DNA of 64,000 nucleotides from Steinernema hermaphroditum. Taxonomy: Eukaryota > Nematoda > Chromadorea > Rhabditida > Steinernematidae. A model generated the notes under the pieces. The model was given only the letters and a program-made list of their open reading frames with translations, did no database searches and was not told the DNA's origin. A program made the position numbers and the translations under genes. Each line of letters starts with the position of its first letter. The stretch's first letter is position 1. Shown here in pieces: positions 13,771-25,697 of this stretch. The stretch is from NCBI GenBank assembly GCA_030435675.1, contig CM059625.1, forward strand, positions 1,984,001-2,048,000, read 5' to 3'.

Positions 13771-13799
13771 TATGCATCGGCATTGATATGATACACCCA

Positions 13800-14175
13800 T
13801 CTCCGCCTGCCTCCGAATAAGTGAGCACTGATATACAGAGATATCGATGAGACAGATGCTGATACTGTGTTACCTTGTTCCGAGATCCGATACACCCTTC
13901 TTCGCCTATCGCGGAACAAGATATTGATGATATGGATGGTGATATGGTGTTACTTTGTTCCGAGATCCGATACACCCTTCTTCGCCTATCGGGGAACAAG
14001 ATATTGATGATATGGATGGTGATATGGTGTTACCTTGTTCCGAGATACGATACACCCTTCTTCGCCTATCGCGGAACAAGATAGTCTCGATACTGTGTTT
14101 CCTTGTTCGGATATACGATACACCCTTACTCGCCTATGGCGGAACAAGATAGTCATGTACCGGTACTGTGTTACC
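13800..14175. repeat. 80-bp tandem repeat, about 4.5 copies
   Basis: The block beginning GATACACCCTTCTTCGCCTA recurs at 13886, 13966 and 14046 (80-bp steps), and a shorter diverged unit begins at about 14117. Each unit contains TATTGATGATATGGATGG or a decayed version of it. Open frames across it merely translate the repeat and are not taken as genes. Confidence 0.85.
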
Positions 14176-14179
14176 TTGT

Positions 14180-14640
14180 TACTTTCCTAACATAACCTAT
14201 CTATCGCGAACGTCTGAAAGGACAGCTTTTCGCGTGGCTTCCTAACATGCAAAAATGCATTTTCGTGCAAACTGTAACCTCAAGCTTGTTTTTCAGATGT
14301 CACTATTTACATTGTCAACAAGAACTGCTTTACTGTTCACATCGGAAGACGTCTTCTGTAGTTTACCGATCTACAAAAAACCATCACGTGGTTCCAAGAG
14401 AACAGCAAATAAAGCTTTTCTATTTCATAGGACAGTGTAGGCGATCCTCCTTTGCCACTGTCGTCTTAATTAGTCACTTTTGTGAGATTGTGAAAATCTG
14501 GAGTATTATGTTTCTGTCTCATCAGCGCTATTTGCCGAGCACCTCTTCTCAGCGGCAGTCTTATAAATTGAGTGATATTTGTTTAAACTCCGTCGATGAG
14601 TCATCGCGGCTTGCATCCATGGACCTCCTCCTTCGCGCGC
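14180..14640. other. Unresolved; possible first exon of the next gene
   Basis: TTTTTCAG at about 14292-14299 is followed directly by an ATG (14300) opening a 47-codon frame (MSLFTLSTRTALLF...). This could be a trans-spliced first exon of the gene ending at 16244, but no donor in a compatible phase could be fixed, so it is not called as coding. Confidence 0.25.
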
Positions 14641-14649
14641 CAGACTTAT

Positions 14650-16244
14650 AAAACTGGGAGATGTCCTAGAAGATTGCCTGGTTGACGATTGCCCAATGGT
14701 CGTTAAGGACAAAACCGTAAGCGATTTATGTTAGTCAAATTGTAAAGTTATCGTTTTAGGGACGGTACAGTCTCCTGTCGGAGACCGATCCAGTCGAAGT
14801 GTGTGGACCTGATGGATCTCCTCTGGAGGTAAGCAAATCTTGGCAAAGCAATGCTTGTAAAAACAAAGCTGAGGCCAGGTGTCCAAATGGTATTCTTGGA
14901 TGGAAAACAAACACGTAAACTTTGATAAGTTTCTGATATATCCAGTAGAGTTTTTGGTACATCGTAGTGGCCCAACACTCCAGTGGGCATATGAGACGCT
15001 TCCAAAATCACAGCCCATGGATATTGGCGCACCTGACGACTCACTCATAGCCAACGGACGGGTAGACTAACAAAAACCAATACACTTCGACTTGCATGGA
15101 TGTTATTTAAGTCATTAAGCCTCTACGGGCATGCTGCATGTCCAGGACAGATTTCTAAGAAAGGCGAGAAAGCTATGGTCTAAACATACAACCAATAAAT
15201 GTCATATTATCATAGAACTTTACAATCATTACAAAAAAAAATAGAACTAGTGCTTTCATTCCAGAAGATTAGCACGTATGATTCATGTACCTTTCTACTG
15301 ATGTCTTGCGTTCTCTTCAACTGCTTTTTATCCCACACTTTGCACCTAATCGACCGTAATATTAAAGATCGACAAAGGTTGAAGCACGACTGACCGCCGG
15401 CGTCAGTCGGTAATTCACTCGCGCGCACCCCTAATCCCTTATGTAATCGTGTTGATGTGGCGAACACGAGCGCCACTAATGAATACCGTCGCCGCCGGTC
15501 AGACCTAAGGCCCTGACAACAACTCACCGTTCATCCACTTTATACAACTCTTTTCCCTTCACTCGTATGGTTTCTGCTTGCCACAAGTGACGATATTACC
15601 GTATTCGCGTGCGTAGTGCCAGAGACGCCTCAATGGTCAACAAAGTCTCAGAGTGTAATGAGACGCTACCAAAGCTAGTGAAGGGCATCAGTATTGAGAG
15701 GCTGCCGTCCATTTCTGGTAGTTCCGACAGGACCCTTGAGGAGGTTGTCGTAGAAGCCGATATAAAGGTAATGTATACGGTAGCAGCGCAGCATACGTCC
15801 ACCCTCCAACGTTTTTTGAAGCTCTTTGTCTTGAGGAACAGGAGGCTAGCTTTTCATAAGCTTCCACCTTAGAACAGTTGTTCCTACAAACTGATCACGT
15901 ACATACAACGCTGACCTCCTGGCCAACTGTCAAGAAGCTGTCAAAATTTACCACACGCCGCACGAAAAAATTTGACATTTGCGCAAAGCACGTTTCGGAG
16001 CACGTGGATTGCTCTGAGCGCCTCTGACAGTATAGCTCGTTACCCCAGTGTTGCCTCTAATATTAACACCGTTTTGCAGGACCTTCCCAAGAGCATGGAT
16101 GTGAGACAGCAATATCAGCGGCGCTACATGGCCAGCACTGCTGCGGTGAATCAGAAGGCTGATCCAGAGGAGACGAAGGCGGATATCTATTCGGACAGGT
16201 TGGCCTCGTTAGACTCATATGCCAATCAGTGTCCTCAGTTTTGA
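14650..16244 (+). CDS. Unidentified multi-exon gene (partial model)
   Basis: Four exon-like blocks have good splice signals: one ending at 14716 (encoding DVLEDCLVDDCPMVVKDKT), then 14760-14828 (GRYSLLSETDPVEVCGPDG), about 15617-15767 (VNKVSECNETLPKLVKGIS) and 16080-16244 (MDVRQQYQRRYMAST, stop at 16242-16244). The first two join in phase, as do the last two. The middle junction (14828 to 15617) does not, so at least one exon is missing from the model. I recognise no domain. The C-terminal exon is polar and charged, predicted helical, with no membrane segment or signal peptide. The gene lies directly upstream of chitin synthase on the same strand, with a 116-nt hairpin 28 bases after its stop. 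Confidence 0.5.
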
Positions 16245-16271
16245 GAATTCGGGAGCTAATCGCAAGGGGTA

Positions 16272-16387
16272 CGCTATTTAATCAGTGGCTTCATAGGTGT
16301 TTGTTCTACTTGGCTTGTTAAATCCGTTGTTATCAATTTAACAAGATAAGTAGGAGAAACACCCATTAAGCTGTTGGTTAAATAGCG
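16272..16387. repeat. 116-nt near-palindromic hairpin
   Basis: Arms of about 52 bases (16272-16323 and 16335-16387) are inverted copies with roughly ten mismatches, starting CGCTATTTAA and ending TTAAATAGCG, around an 11-nt loop. It sits in the presumed 3' UTR of the preceding gene. An extra TTTAACAAGCC follows immediately, repeating the arm's inner sequence. It could be a small MITE or a long pre-miRNA-like hairpin. Confidence 0.8.
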
Positions 16388-16389
16388 TT

Positions 16390-17194
16390 TAACAAGCCAT
16401 ACTGAGGCCGATTGTGGCCTATTCCAACATTAGCCTATCTTTATCATCAATTTTACGATTTGCACCCACGATCTTTTTTTGCCACTTCGTTTAGCCTATG
16501 GACAGAGATCACCTTTTCCTCTTTGTTCATTTCTCAGTCAGCACAAAAACCACGCCAGACTCCTAACCCTATTCATCCGTTCATACACCCCGTAACCTAT
16601 CCGAATCGGCCACCGAATAACTAGGTCTGTTTGCGCAATAACGCGTGACAAGTTACCCCTCCTATGCAAAGTACGTTTTGGGTACAGCCACATATCCTTT
16701 GGCCTTGGCTTGCGAAAAGCCGCTGGCGACTGTCTCGGGCTAACCGGCCACTACGCGCGGACCGCTGACGTCGTCGTCAGATATCTGGATAGCTAACCAA
16801 GCAGTTCAAGAGATGTTTTGACCCTCTCCCGCGCGCTCGCGCGAACGTTCGGGCCTCCGCCCTCCTTTACCCACCTTCGTCGTCGTCGCAGCAGCACCAG
16901 CCGCTTTGTATCTTTTTATTTGTATACAAAAGCGCGCGACTATTGTTGTTTCATCATCGTTGTGTGCGGCCCGCGGCCACTTTCCGTCCACCCTTCTCGA
17001 TCTTCTCCACGGGGTCCATCTGCGCGCGTCCCCCTCTCCGACCTCTTCAACCGCCGACAGAGCCGTCCCTTATCTCCTTAGGCTCCAATAGTTACCCACC
17101 TCGCTTAGTTACCCTAATCCGATTATTATCGCCTCCTACTGTCCAAATCATGATCTTGTGCTAACAACAAAAAATAGTACTGTTATCACGTATC
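16390..17194. other. Probable chitin synthase upstream region
   Basis: No convincing gene. The stretch 16680-17090 is unusually GC-rich for this window, with CGCGCGCTCGCGCG and TCGTCGTCG runs. It is likely the promoter and 5' region of the chitin synthase gene that begins at 17195. Confidence 0.4.
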
Positions 17195-20100
17195 ATGCAC
17201 ACGCTTGATCGCGAGGAGGCGGCTTACCTCAGCAAATATGCCACTTGTGCCTCTGCTGGCGAGCAGCTTTATGGTAATCCAACGACAACGACGCCCAGTG
17301 TGGTGCCTGATAATGATACGGTAGTCTATGCTAGGCCAGGAACTGAGGAGAGCGCATCGTAATTAGGATTATGCCTTTAGTGGAGTCTTATAAACTTTTT
17401 TTAGTGTTGCTACCGAAAGCAAAGGATGGGACATCTTCCGACTTTTACCTCCTCCACCCGACAACATGGGCAAGGGTAAGTTATATACCATACCATTAAC
17501 CAGTTTTCCAATCCCATTCAAATGGTCAATCCCACAGTTGATAAATCTCAGGCGTAAGATGTGTCAAAATACCCAAAAGACACCCAAAATAGGTGTCAGT
17601 TCTTATTCCGTTCTGTTTCATAACAGATCAAGAACCCCTATCCTTGAAGGAACCCAGTTGTTGTCCAGCTCTCGAGACTTTCTTTTTGCACATACCTTAA
17701 TTTAGTGACAGTAATGATCTAAAGAATTCCTACTTAAAAGATAGGTTTGCCCATCTTGTATAAACTATGTGTTATGTATTCTGAAAATGACCAATTGTGA
17801 TTTCAGGCTTCTGGCACGACGCGAGTCTACAAGTGCTCAAAGTAACGACATTTGTCGTACTCTTCCTCCTCACCCTCATCAGCGCTACCGTCGCAAAAAG
17901 TTCCTTCCTGCTCATGACATCGGCCATCGGCTGGGGTGGCCAAAACATGAGCATTTGCAGAGACAAAATTCCAGGCAAGTTAACTCATTCATGCAACCAC
18001 TGTTTGTTTACCGAACAGTTGCAACGGTCGGCTCGTTCGCAGATTCGATTGTCTGTGGCCGGCCGATTACCTCATCATGTCACTGAGGATTGCTCTCTGC
18101 TTGAACCGGTTGCTCCGGTTGTTTTGTGTTTTCTGAAGTGGTCTGCTCGGCTTTGTGAACGGTGACAACGGGATGACATGGCTACCTGTCGGGCGATACT
18201 GTCCGCTGTTGCAAAAAAAAGTGACTTGGCATGGCGAAAAAGGACTAGTGGGAACCGTCAAGGAGTGCCATGAGATATCGTTTTGGGGGGGGGCATATGT
18301 TGCACCTCAGAGGACACAGTTTTCTTATCTGTTAACAGTGATATTTTCAGAAGCGGGTACAAACGTTATCTACCTATCAAACCGGCATGTCGTCAAATGG
18401 GTATGGGCCGTATTCTTGGCCCTCTGCACACCAGAACTTATCTGTTTCATCCGATGCTTCCACAGAACACTGTTCCGGAACGTTAAGAGACCTTCATTTA
18501 TCCAGTTCTTCACTGTTCTCTTCATCGAATCCCTCCATGCCCTTGGCGTCAGCATTCTTGTCTTCAAAATCTTCCCAGACATGAATGCCGTCACGGCGGC
18601 GATGCTCACCAACGCCATGTGTCTGGTACCGGCGATTCTTACGCTCATAAGTCGTAGACCATCGAAAGTGGCCGTATTCCTGGTGGTCATTGACGTGGCC
18701 TGCATAGCTTCGCAGAGTATGGGCTATTGGGCCTGGCCGGTAAGCGAAACCGTTTGCAAAGGATCGATTACGGTAACCTCTGTTTGTCACTACAGATGCT
18801 GGTCGGTGACTCAAACGGAAATGCGCTGTGGATAGCTGTTGCGCTGACCTTAATATCGCTAGCATGGTGGCAAAACTTCGTGCATACGGATTCAGTATTC
18901 CCTCCTGTCCGGAAGTTGGCCAGTTTTGCAAATCGCCTTAGTGAACGGCGCTCCAAAACATACGTTTTCGTCTCAGTCTGGAAATGCGCTATATATTTTA
19001 TGTGTTTGTTTTTGTTTTTGAGCTCAAGGTAAACAGCCACCGCCGGCCTCTCCTTTTCAAGGGGCCCTCATCCTCTGACCACTAGTGACCACCGCCACTT
19101 TTAGAATGAAGGTCGACGACCTGCTGCAACGCGATCCGTTCGGCGAGAAGCTGATCACGATTACGGCAAATAATCTGAATCAAACACAGATCAACAAGTT
19201 CCTGAGTCGCATGAAGGAGCTCGAGCAGCAGGACATTGAGCCGATGAGTTTGTCGAGTCGTTCGAACGGCAATGAAATCGACGTCGACGACATATATGAG
19301 GCGACTGTTAAGCCGACCACTTGGAATCCTGACGAGGACGACTTGGCCATTGATAGTGGGGACTATGAGAAGCAGAAATTGAGAAAGAAGAGACAAGCTA
19401 TGGGTGCAGAAGAAGAGGAGGATGAGGAAGAAGCAATCTCCACTTACAATGTGAGTTTCATTAGAAAAGTTGAACAGAGGATACGTCCACCCGTAAATAC
19501 TGAAACTTGTCAGATAACCTAAGTCCACAAACATTTATGTCCTCAACCATAACCGTTATTTATTATACCGGCAATCAATATGGGTCTTTTTGTAGGTCTA
19601 CGACACATATGTTGAACTCAACCAGTTCACCAGCCCTTATGATGCACTGTGGATGGCCCTCATTCAAATAATCTCCGTCATCATCTGCTATCATAGTTCG
19701 AAGTTCGCTTGCAAAGTCATGATGCAACGCTGTGGTTTCGCGCTTCCTATTTCTCTTGCCGTTCCACTTACCGTATTCGTTTTGTCGACTATGTGCGCCA
19801 AGAGAGCATCGAACACTTGTCACATGACATCCATTCTGACCAAGGAGCTCTTCTGGAAGTGCCCAGCCGGATCAGCTGACGATTGGCTTTCCGATTTCTG
19901 GACTAGTCCGCAAACATGGATTTGGCTAACCTGGCTCGCTAGCCAGTTCTGGATCACGATTCATTTGTGGATACCCAAGCACGAAAGGCTGGCCAGAAGC
20001 GAAAAGTGAGTCTACTATAACATCTACTTTATGCTAGTCTCACCTAAAAGTTTTCAAACTACCACGATCAGTAGATGATGCTGAAACGTGTCAGACTAGC

Positions 20101-23100
20101 AAACACCTATTACCCTGTTCCCAGATACATGAACAGAACAAATGTCGAGTACGTACAAACGCAGCCATAAAAAGACTGTATCGTCATCGTTTTTCGAAAT
20201 TCTATAGTTTTTTTGCAACTCGTAAGTCTCACAATTGTTTAAACGTCATCGTCCCTCAACGATCCCCTCAAACGGCGGTGGGCAAACCCTCACCGGCGAT
20301 GACGTCCATTGTCTAACCTATTTTTTCCCTCTTCAGACTCTTCATCCTCTCGTACTACAACGGCGCGTTCGTCGACCAGTCGCTTGCGTTCAACCGTCGT
20401 CGCGACGACAAGGCGAAGATTCGCGCGGAGGTAAGTGCGACTTCCGAACGCGGGCCCGCATCTCATTAGTATTTGCGCAACGCAGCACATTACGACCTCC
20501 TGCACTGTGACGGGCGATTCACACGTCTGTTTATTTTGTTGCACGTTTTTTGTTATGTGCTACGACGTCACTAATGACGCGATTACGACTGTAAGAAGTC
20601 TCGATGAGGAGAGCGATGAGAGGAGAGGCGAAGCGTGGGAGCCGCCGTATTTTTACAGAGTGCATACGAAGACGTGACTTACTTTTGGGTGAACACAATA
20701 CGTTTGAATGCACATAACAAGTTTGATATGATCATTGGCAAAACATTGTGCCAAAGGCATGGTTTGATTTCGCTAACTTTAGTTAAGAGGAGGCAGAAAC
20801 ATTATATTTTGGAGATACCCGGATATGGAACCAGTTCCATGGCCTAGGCGACTTTTTAAGAGACGGATTGAACATAATCGCACACTAAGAACTGTTCGCG
20901 TTACATGGAATTTATTCAGTCATTATATTTTCAGGACTTGGAGCTGGACAGCGAAGATTCAAGCTTAACATATGAAACCATTCCCGGTTTTGGCCATGCA
21001 CCCAAGCCTCCACCTTCGGTCTGTAGTGCTTCTAGTAGCAAAATGGAAGCTGGACTCATACGGTAACCCACTTTAACTTAGCCAGGTTATCTACCAATAT
21101 GGTATTTTAGTGACACAGCAAGCTCCGCTGACGCGATCACCAAAATTTATGCTTGTGCGACAATGTGGCATGAAACACCTTTTGAAATGGTTTGCATGCT
21201 CAAATCCATCTTCAGGTATTCACTATAATAAAATTAATAATAGAAAACCTTATCATTTAGATTGGATGAAGATCAAAGTGCTCGCAGAAACGCGCAAAAG
21301 TACCTCAAGGTGATTGATCCTGACTACTATGAATTCGAAGCGCATATCTTCTTCGATGACGCGTTCGACGTAAACGACTACGGAGAACCGGTGATCAATA
21401 AATACGTGAAGCAGCTGATTGAAAAAGTGGACGAAGCCGCTAGCATTGTGCACCAAACGCAAGTCAGACTGAAGAATCCGAAGAAGTACGCTACGCCTTA
21501 TGGTGGTAGAATCACCTATGTGCTGCCAGGAAAGAACAGGCTAACCATTCATTTGAAGGACAAGCACAAGATCCGTCATCGTAAGCGATGGAGTCAGGTG
21601 AGCCATGATGACTTTTACAAGCTGCTTTCATCCAGCATAGCCTTCTTAAGACACTTAGCTGTTCAAGAAGACTAACAATTAAGATGTTTTGTTGATGATT
21701 TTTTTTACTTTTTTTTCTTACTGTTTTGATGATTTCAGGTTATGTACCTCTACTATCTGCTCGGCTACAGACTTATGATGAAAGTGGACGATCAAGCACG
21801 CAAAGAAGTCATTTCGGAAAATACATTCATACTCACACTTGATGGTGATGTCGATTTCTCGCCTCAGTGTGTCCATCTGCTCGTGGATCTGATGAAAAAG
21901 AACCGACGTCTCGGAGCAGCTTGCGGCCGAATCCATCCTCGTGGATCGGGTCTCATGATGTGGTATCAAAAGTTCGAATATGCGGTTGGTCATTGGCTTC
22001 AAAAAGCAACAGAACATATGATTGGCTGTGTTCTGTGCTCTCCTGGATGTTTCTCGCTCTTCCGGTCTTACGCTCTCATGGACGATAATGTGACAAGGCG
22101 CTATGCTTCCAAAGTAAGCAAGATCCCAGTATGTGATGTAATAACTGAACAACTAGTCCGAGAATCCGCTTGACTACATCCAGTACGATCAAGGGGAAGA
22201 CAGATGGCTTTGCACACTACTGCTCCAAAGAGGATATAGGTAAGCGCGTGGTCTATATTGGTTTGTCCTAAATTGGAACTTCCAGGGTTGAATATTGTGC
22301 CGCTTCCGATGCACTGACATTCGCTCCAGAAGGTTTCAACGAATTCTTCAACCAGAGACGTCGTTGGATCCCCTCGACTATTGCCAACATCATCGATCTC
22401 TTGAAAGATTACAAAAATGTCGTTTCCGTCAACGAGAGCATCTCCATCTGGTACATAATTTACCAAGTGGTCATGCTGATCTCGTCGATTCTCGGGCCCG
22501 GCACCATCTTCCTTATGGTCGTGGGCGCTATATCAATCAGTTTCAACATTGACACAACAATTGCTCTGATTGTCGTCACGGTTCCCGTTGGATTCTTCTG
22601 CATCGTGTGTCTTGTTGGAAAGCCGGCCAAACAGGTAAGACTTACATTTACCACAATGGAAATAATCGCCCTTTTCTGACTTTTTACATACCGTAACCGT
22701 TCCCAACGTTGAAAAGAGTAAGCTAAGCCTTTCTTGGCTGCTGTATGGAAACATGATATGTTGCAGGGGCACACTATAAGTAAGATTTGACAGTGATGCA
22801 GCACAAATCGGCCCTCGGTTTGCCACACAAAGCTAAAGCATAAGGCTTCCCTTATCCACACAGTCTCATTCCTATAAATCATTGATTCATTGATCCAAAT
22901 TTCAGCTGCTAGTCGCCCAGATCATCGGAGCACTATTCGCTATGCTCATGACAGCTGTGATTGTCGGCACATCTCTCCAAATCCAAAAAGATGGAATCCT
23001 CTCTCCTCACTCAATTTTCTTATTCGCAGTCATTGCCAGGTATGTCACACCCTTTACCGTGACATATCAAAAGAGATAACGTTCAGTTTTGTCACGGCTG

Positions 23101-24905
23101 CCGTCCTTCATCCACTGGAATTCACGTGCATCATCCCTGGAATCCTCTATTTCTTGGCCATCCCGTGCATGTACATGCTTCTCCCGATCTACAGTATCTG
23201 CAATTTGAACGTTGTCACTTGGGGAACGCGCGAAGACCCGGCCTCCGCCGAAAACAACAGCGTGGGCAAGCGTAAGGGAACCCATCTGGACCTGGTCGAA
23301 AACGGCGGCGAAAATGGCAACCATGGAGAATTTTCACTCGGATGCGGTAGTGCGTGTCGCCTGTTGTGCTGTCTCAAGCCCGATCCTATGGAGGCGTCTC
23401 CTCAAGTCTGGCGATTGAACGAGAAGCTGAACGAGATCAACAGGAAGTTGGATAGGTTGGAGAAGAAGGGTCCCGTTGGAAGGAGAAATTCAATCCTGTC
23501 GCAGCCTGGCATTGGCTCGGAGAAATGGAATGAAATCGAAGAGCACGAAGATGAACAAGCCGAGCTGGAGGACGATAACGACATGAGGAGTCAGTCACAG
23601 GCAGCTATGAGAAATCGGCGATGGAAGGCGCCTTCCAGTGAGACGTGGCTTGGAGAGAAGGTGCTCAGACGGTAAGTGGGATGAGAGAAAGTGTGATGAT
23701 GACTTCAACCCATACTGGTAGAAACTTGTACAACGGCAAACCTGTTTTAGAGCCGAGAAGGACTACCTGGATCAGGAGGAAGAGCAGTTCTGGGTGGATG
23801 TAATCGATAAATACCTGCAACCGATTGCGCTGGATCCAAAGGAACAGGACCGCATTAAGAATGGCCTCACCGAATTAAGAAACAAAGTGTGCTCCGGATT
23901 CTTCATGGTCAACGTCGTCTTTATCATCGTCGTACTTGTGCTTCAAATGCAGAAGGACTGCCTCCACATCGAATGGCCTTTGGGACCTAAGTTCAATCAC
24001 ACGATCACTCCGTGCAATTCGGATACTCGCAAAGAGATCTGGGTGATGACCAGGCTTCAACTGGAGCCGATCGGTCTTGTCTTCCTCATGTTCTTCATGT
24101 CCATTTTGGTCATTCAGGTTAGTACACGCAACTATTCACAACGTAGTGATTTGAATAATATGTTCTAATGTATAGTGCGACCAGCTGACAAGTGTTTTCT
24201 TTCAGTTCATCGCCATGTTGATGCATCGCTTCGGAACACTGGCTCACATCATCGCCTCTACCGAGCTTTTCTGCTTCCGAAAACCGCTCGATAGATTGTC
24301 CGAGGACGATCTAGTGATACAGAATGCGGTGGAAATAGCTCGAGAATTACAGGCCATACGAGGGATCGATGAAAGCGAGCGAACTCAAGCACCTGTAAGA
24401 AAAAAAACTATATATCTATCACAGTTATCACGTCATTTCCAGTTCCAAGAAGACAGAGGTATCAGTCGTCGTCGGGTTGTGCAAAACCTTGAATCCTCAC
24501 GTCGTTCTATGATGAAGCGCCGAACCGAAACCCTCGACGCTGCGTTCAAGAAACGATTCTTCGCGTTGTCGAGCGATAATGCCAACGACGAATCGGTGAA
24601 CCTTGGCCTCGGGCCTCGTGAAAAAAGGCTAACACTAAGAAAAGGGACCATAAGAGCACTGGAGCAGAGGCGAGACTCCCTATTTGGAACCATTGATAAG
24701 CGAGCTGTAAGTTACGACTTCGTCAGAACAGAATAGAACAAATCACATTTAGGATCAACACAGTTCAGACACCGAAAACTGCGCAATGCGAGGGCCGGCG
24801 CAGCGACGCCTTGAACGTCTATTCAACCAACAGGAAGCAGGGAACTCACGGCACTTACCGCAACGAACATGGGATTCGAAAGAGTCACAAGACGGAAAGT
24901 ATTAA
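17195..24905 (+). CDS. chs: Chitin synthase
   Basis: Multipass membrane glycosyltransferase (GT2) that polymerises UDP-GlcNAc into chitin, used in nematodes for the eggshell and the pharyngeal lining. About 20 exons chain in frame from ATG 17195 (MHTLDREEAAYLSKY) to TAA 24903-24905, roughly 1,640 aa. Order: N-terminal region with many membrane helices; an acidic luminal loop (AEEEEDEEEA); then the catalytic core with DGDVDF, GEDRWLCTLL and the acceptor/processivity motif QRRRW. These are followed by membrane helices and VTWGTR (chitin synthase SWGTR motif). A predicted coiled coil comes next (LNEKLNEINRKLDRLEKK), then more helices and a charged Arg-rich tail. All catalytic motifs are intact. 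The intron after IPG uses a GC donor (GCAAGT at 17975). A polyA signal (AATAAA) lies at 25020. Length and tail may fit the longer paralog (CHS-2) better than CHS-1, but this is not decided. Confidence 0.95.
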
Positions 24906-25147
24906 GTTATTCACATAATATTTGTTTGGCGCTAGTAACTTATTGTTTTAATGTTGTGATATGACAGAGCTTTTATGTGTTTTCAGATGTGTATTATTGA
25001 CCCAACGCTCAATGAAAGAAATAAAACATCATAAACTACACTACGTTTATAGTACATTCCTCATTTTTCGTTTGTAGAAATTTATATGATCTTCTAAATA
25101 CGCATGTCTGTGGAAGTTAAAATGTGTGAGACATAACGAAAAAATTT

Positions 25148-25219
25148 TGACCCCGACGTGATTCGAACACGCAACCTTCTGATCTGGAGTCAGACGCGCT
25201 ACCGTTGCGCCACGGAGTC
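25148..25219 (-). tRNA. trnW: tRNA-Trp (CCA)
   Basis: The minus strand folds into a complete cloverleaf: acceptor GACTCCG/CGGGGTC, D-arm GGCGCAACGGTAGCGC, anticodon loop CTCCAGA with anticodon CCA, and T-arm GTTCGAATC. Discriminator is A. No intron. An oligo-T run for RNA polymerase III termination follows at about 25144-25139. Confidence 0.95.
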
Positions 25220-25369
25220 AAGTGAGCCAGCTTGACTGATTATCACATAATTGATGGTACTGGAAAATGATCTTAATTTATTGATGATGCTTTATGTACA
25301 GCGCGTTGTTGAGGAGTGTTGTTGTTGTAACAGAGCATAAAAAAACAAAAGACAGCAAAACAAAAGTAC

Positions 25370-25441
25370 CGGAGGTATGGGGATGCGAACCCCAGCCCTT
25401 TAGCATGCTAAGCGAGTGCTCTACTCCTTAGCTATACCCCC
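25370..25441 (-). tRNA. trnA: tRNA-Ala (AGC)
   Basis: Minus-strand cloverleaf: acceptor GGGGGTA pairs with TACCTCC, which includes the conserved G3-U70 pair that identifies alanine tRNAs. The anticodon loop TTAGCAT gives anticodon AGC, and the T-loop is GGTTCGCATCC. Box B has C where A is usual. Discriminator appears to be G rather than the usual A. No intron; a TTTTGTTTTG tract follows. Confidence 0.93.
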
Positions 25442-25697
25442 ACTTGATCACCGATTATCACACGTTCATTCCTCTCTTTTCTCCTTGAGTGACTACCATC
25501 CCGATCTTTTATCGACTTCCAGCTTCAGCTAAGAAATTTTTATGCTTCTGATGTGTATCCGTCATTGATGTAAATGGAGGAGGTGTTGACAAAGCGATTT
25601 TCACACATTTGAGTTTTGAAGCAATGCAATCCATAGGCCATGCTTTCTTATATTTTGATTAAATTTCAGCCTTTCATTAAACAAGTTGAGCTGAGTT

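Noticed and set aside
13751..14152. Several open frames on both strands
   Set aside because: They only translate the 80-bp tandem repeat.
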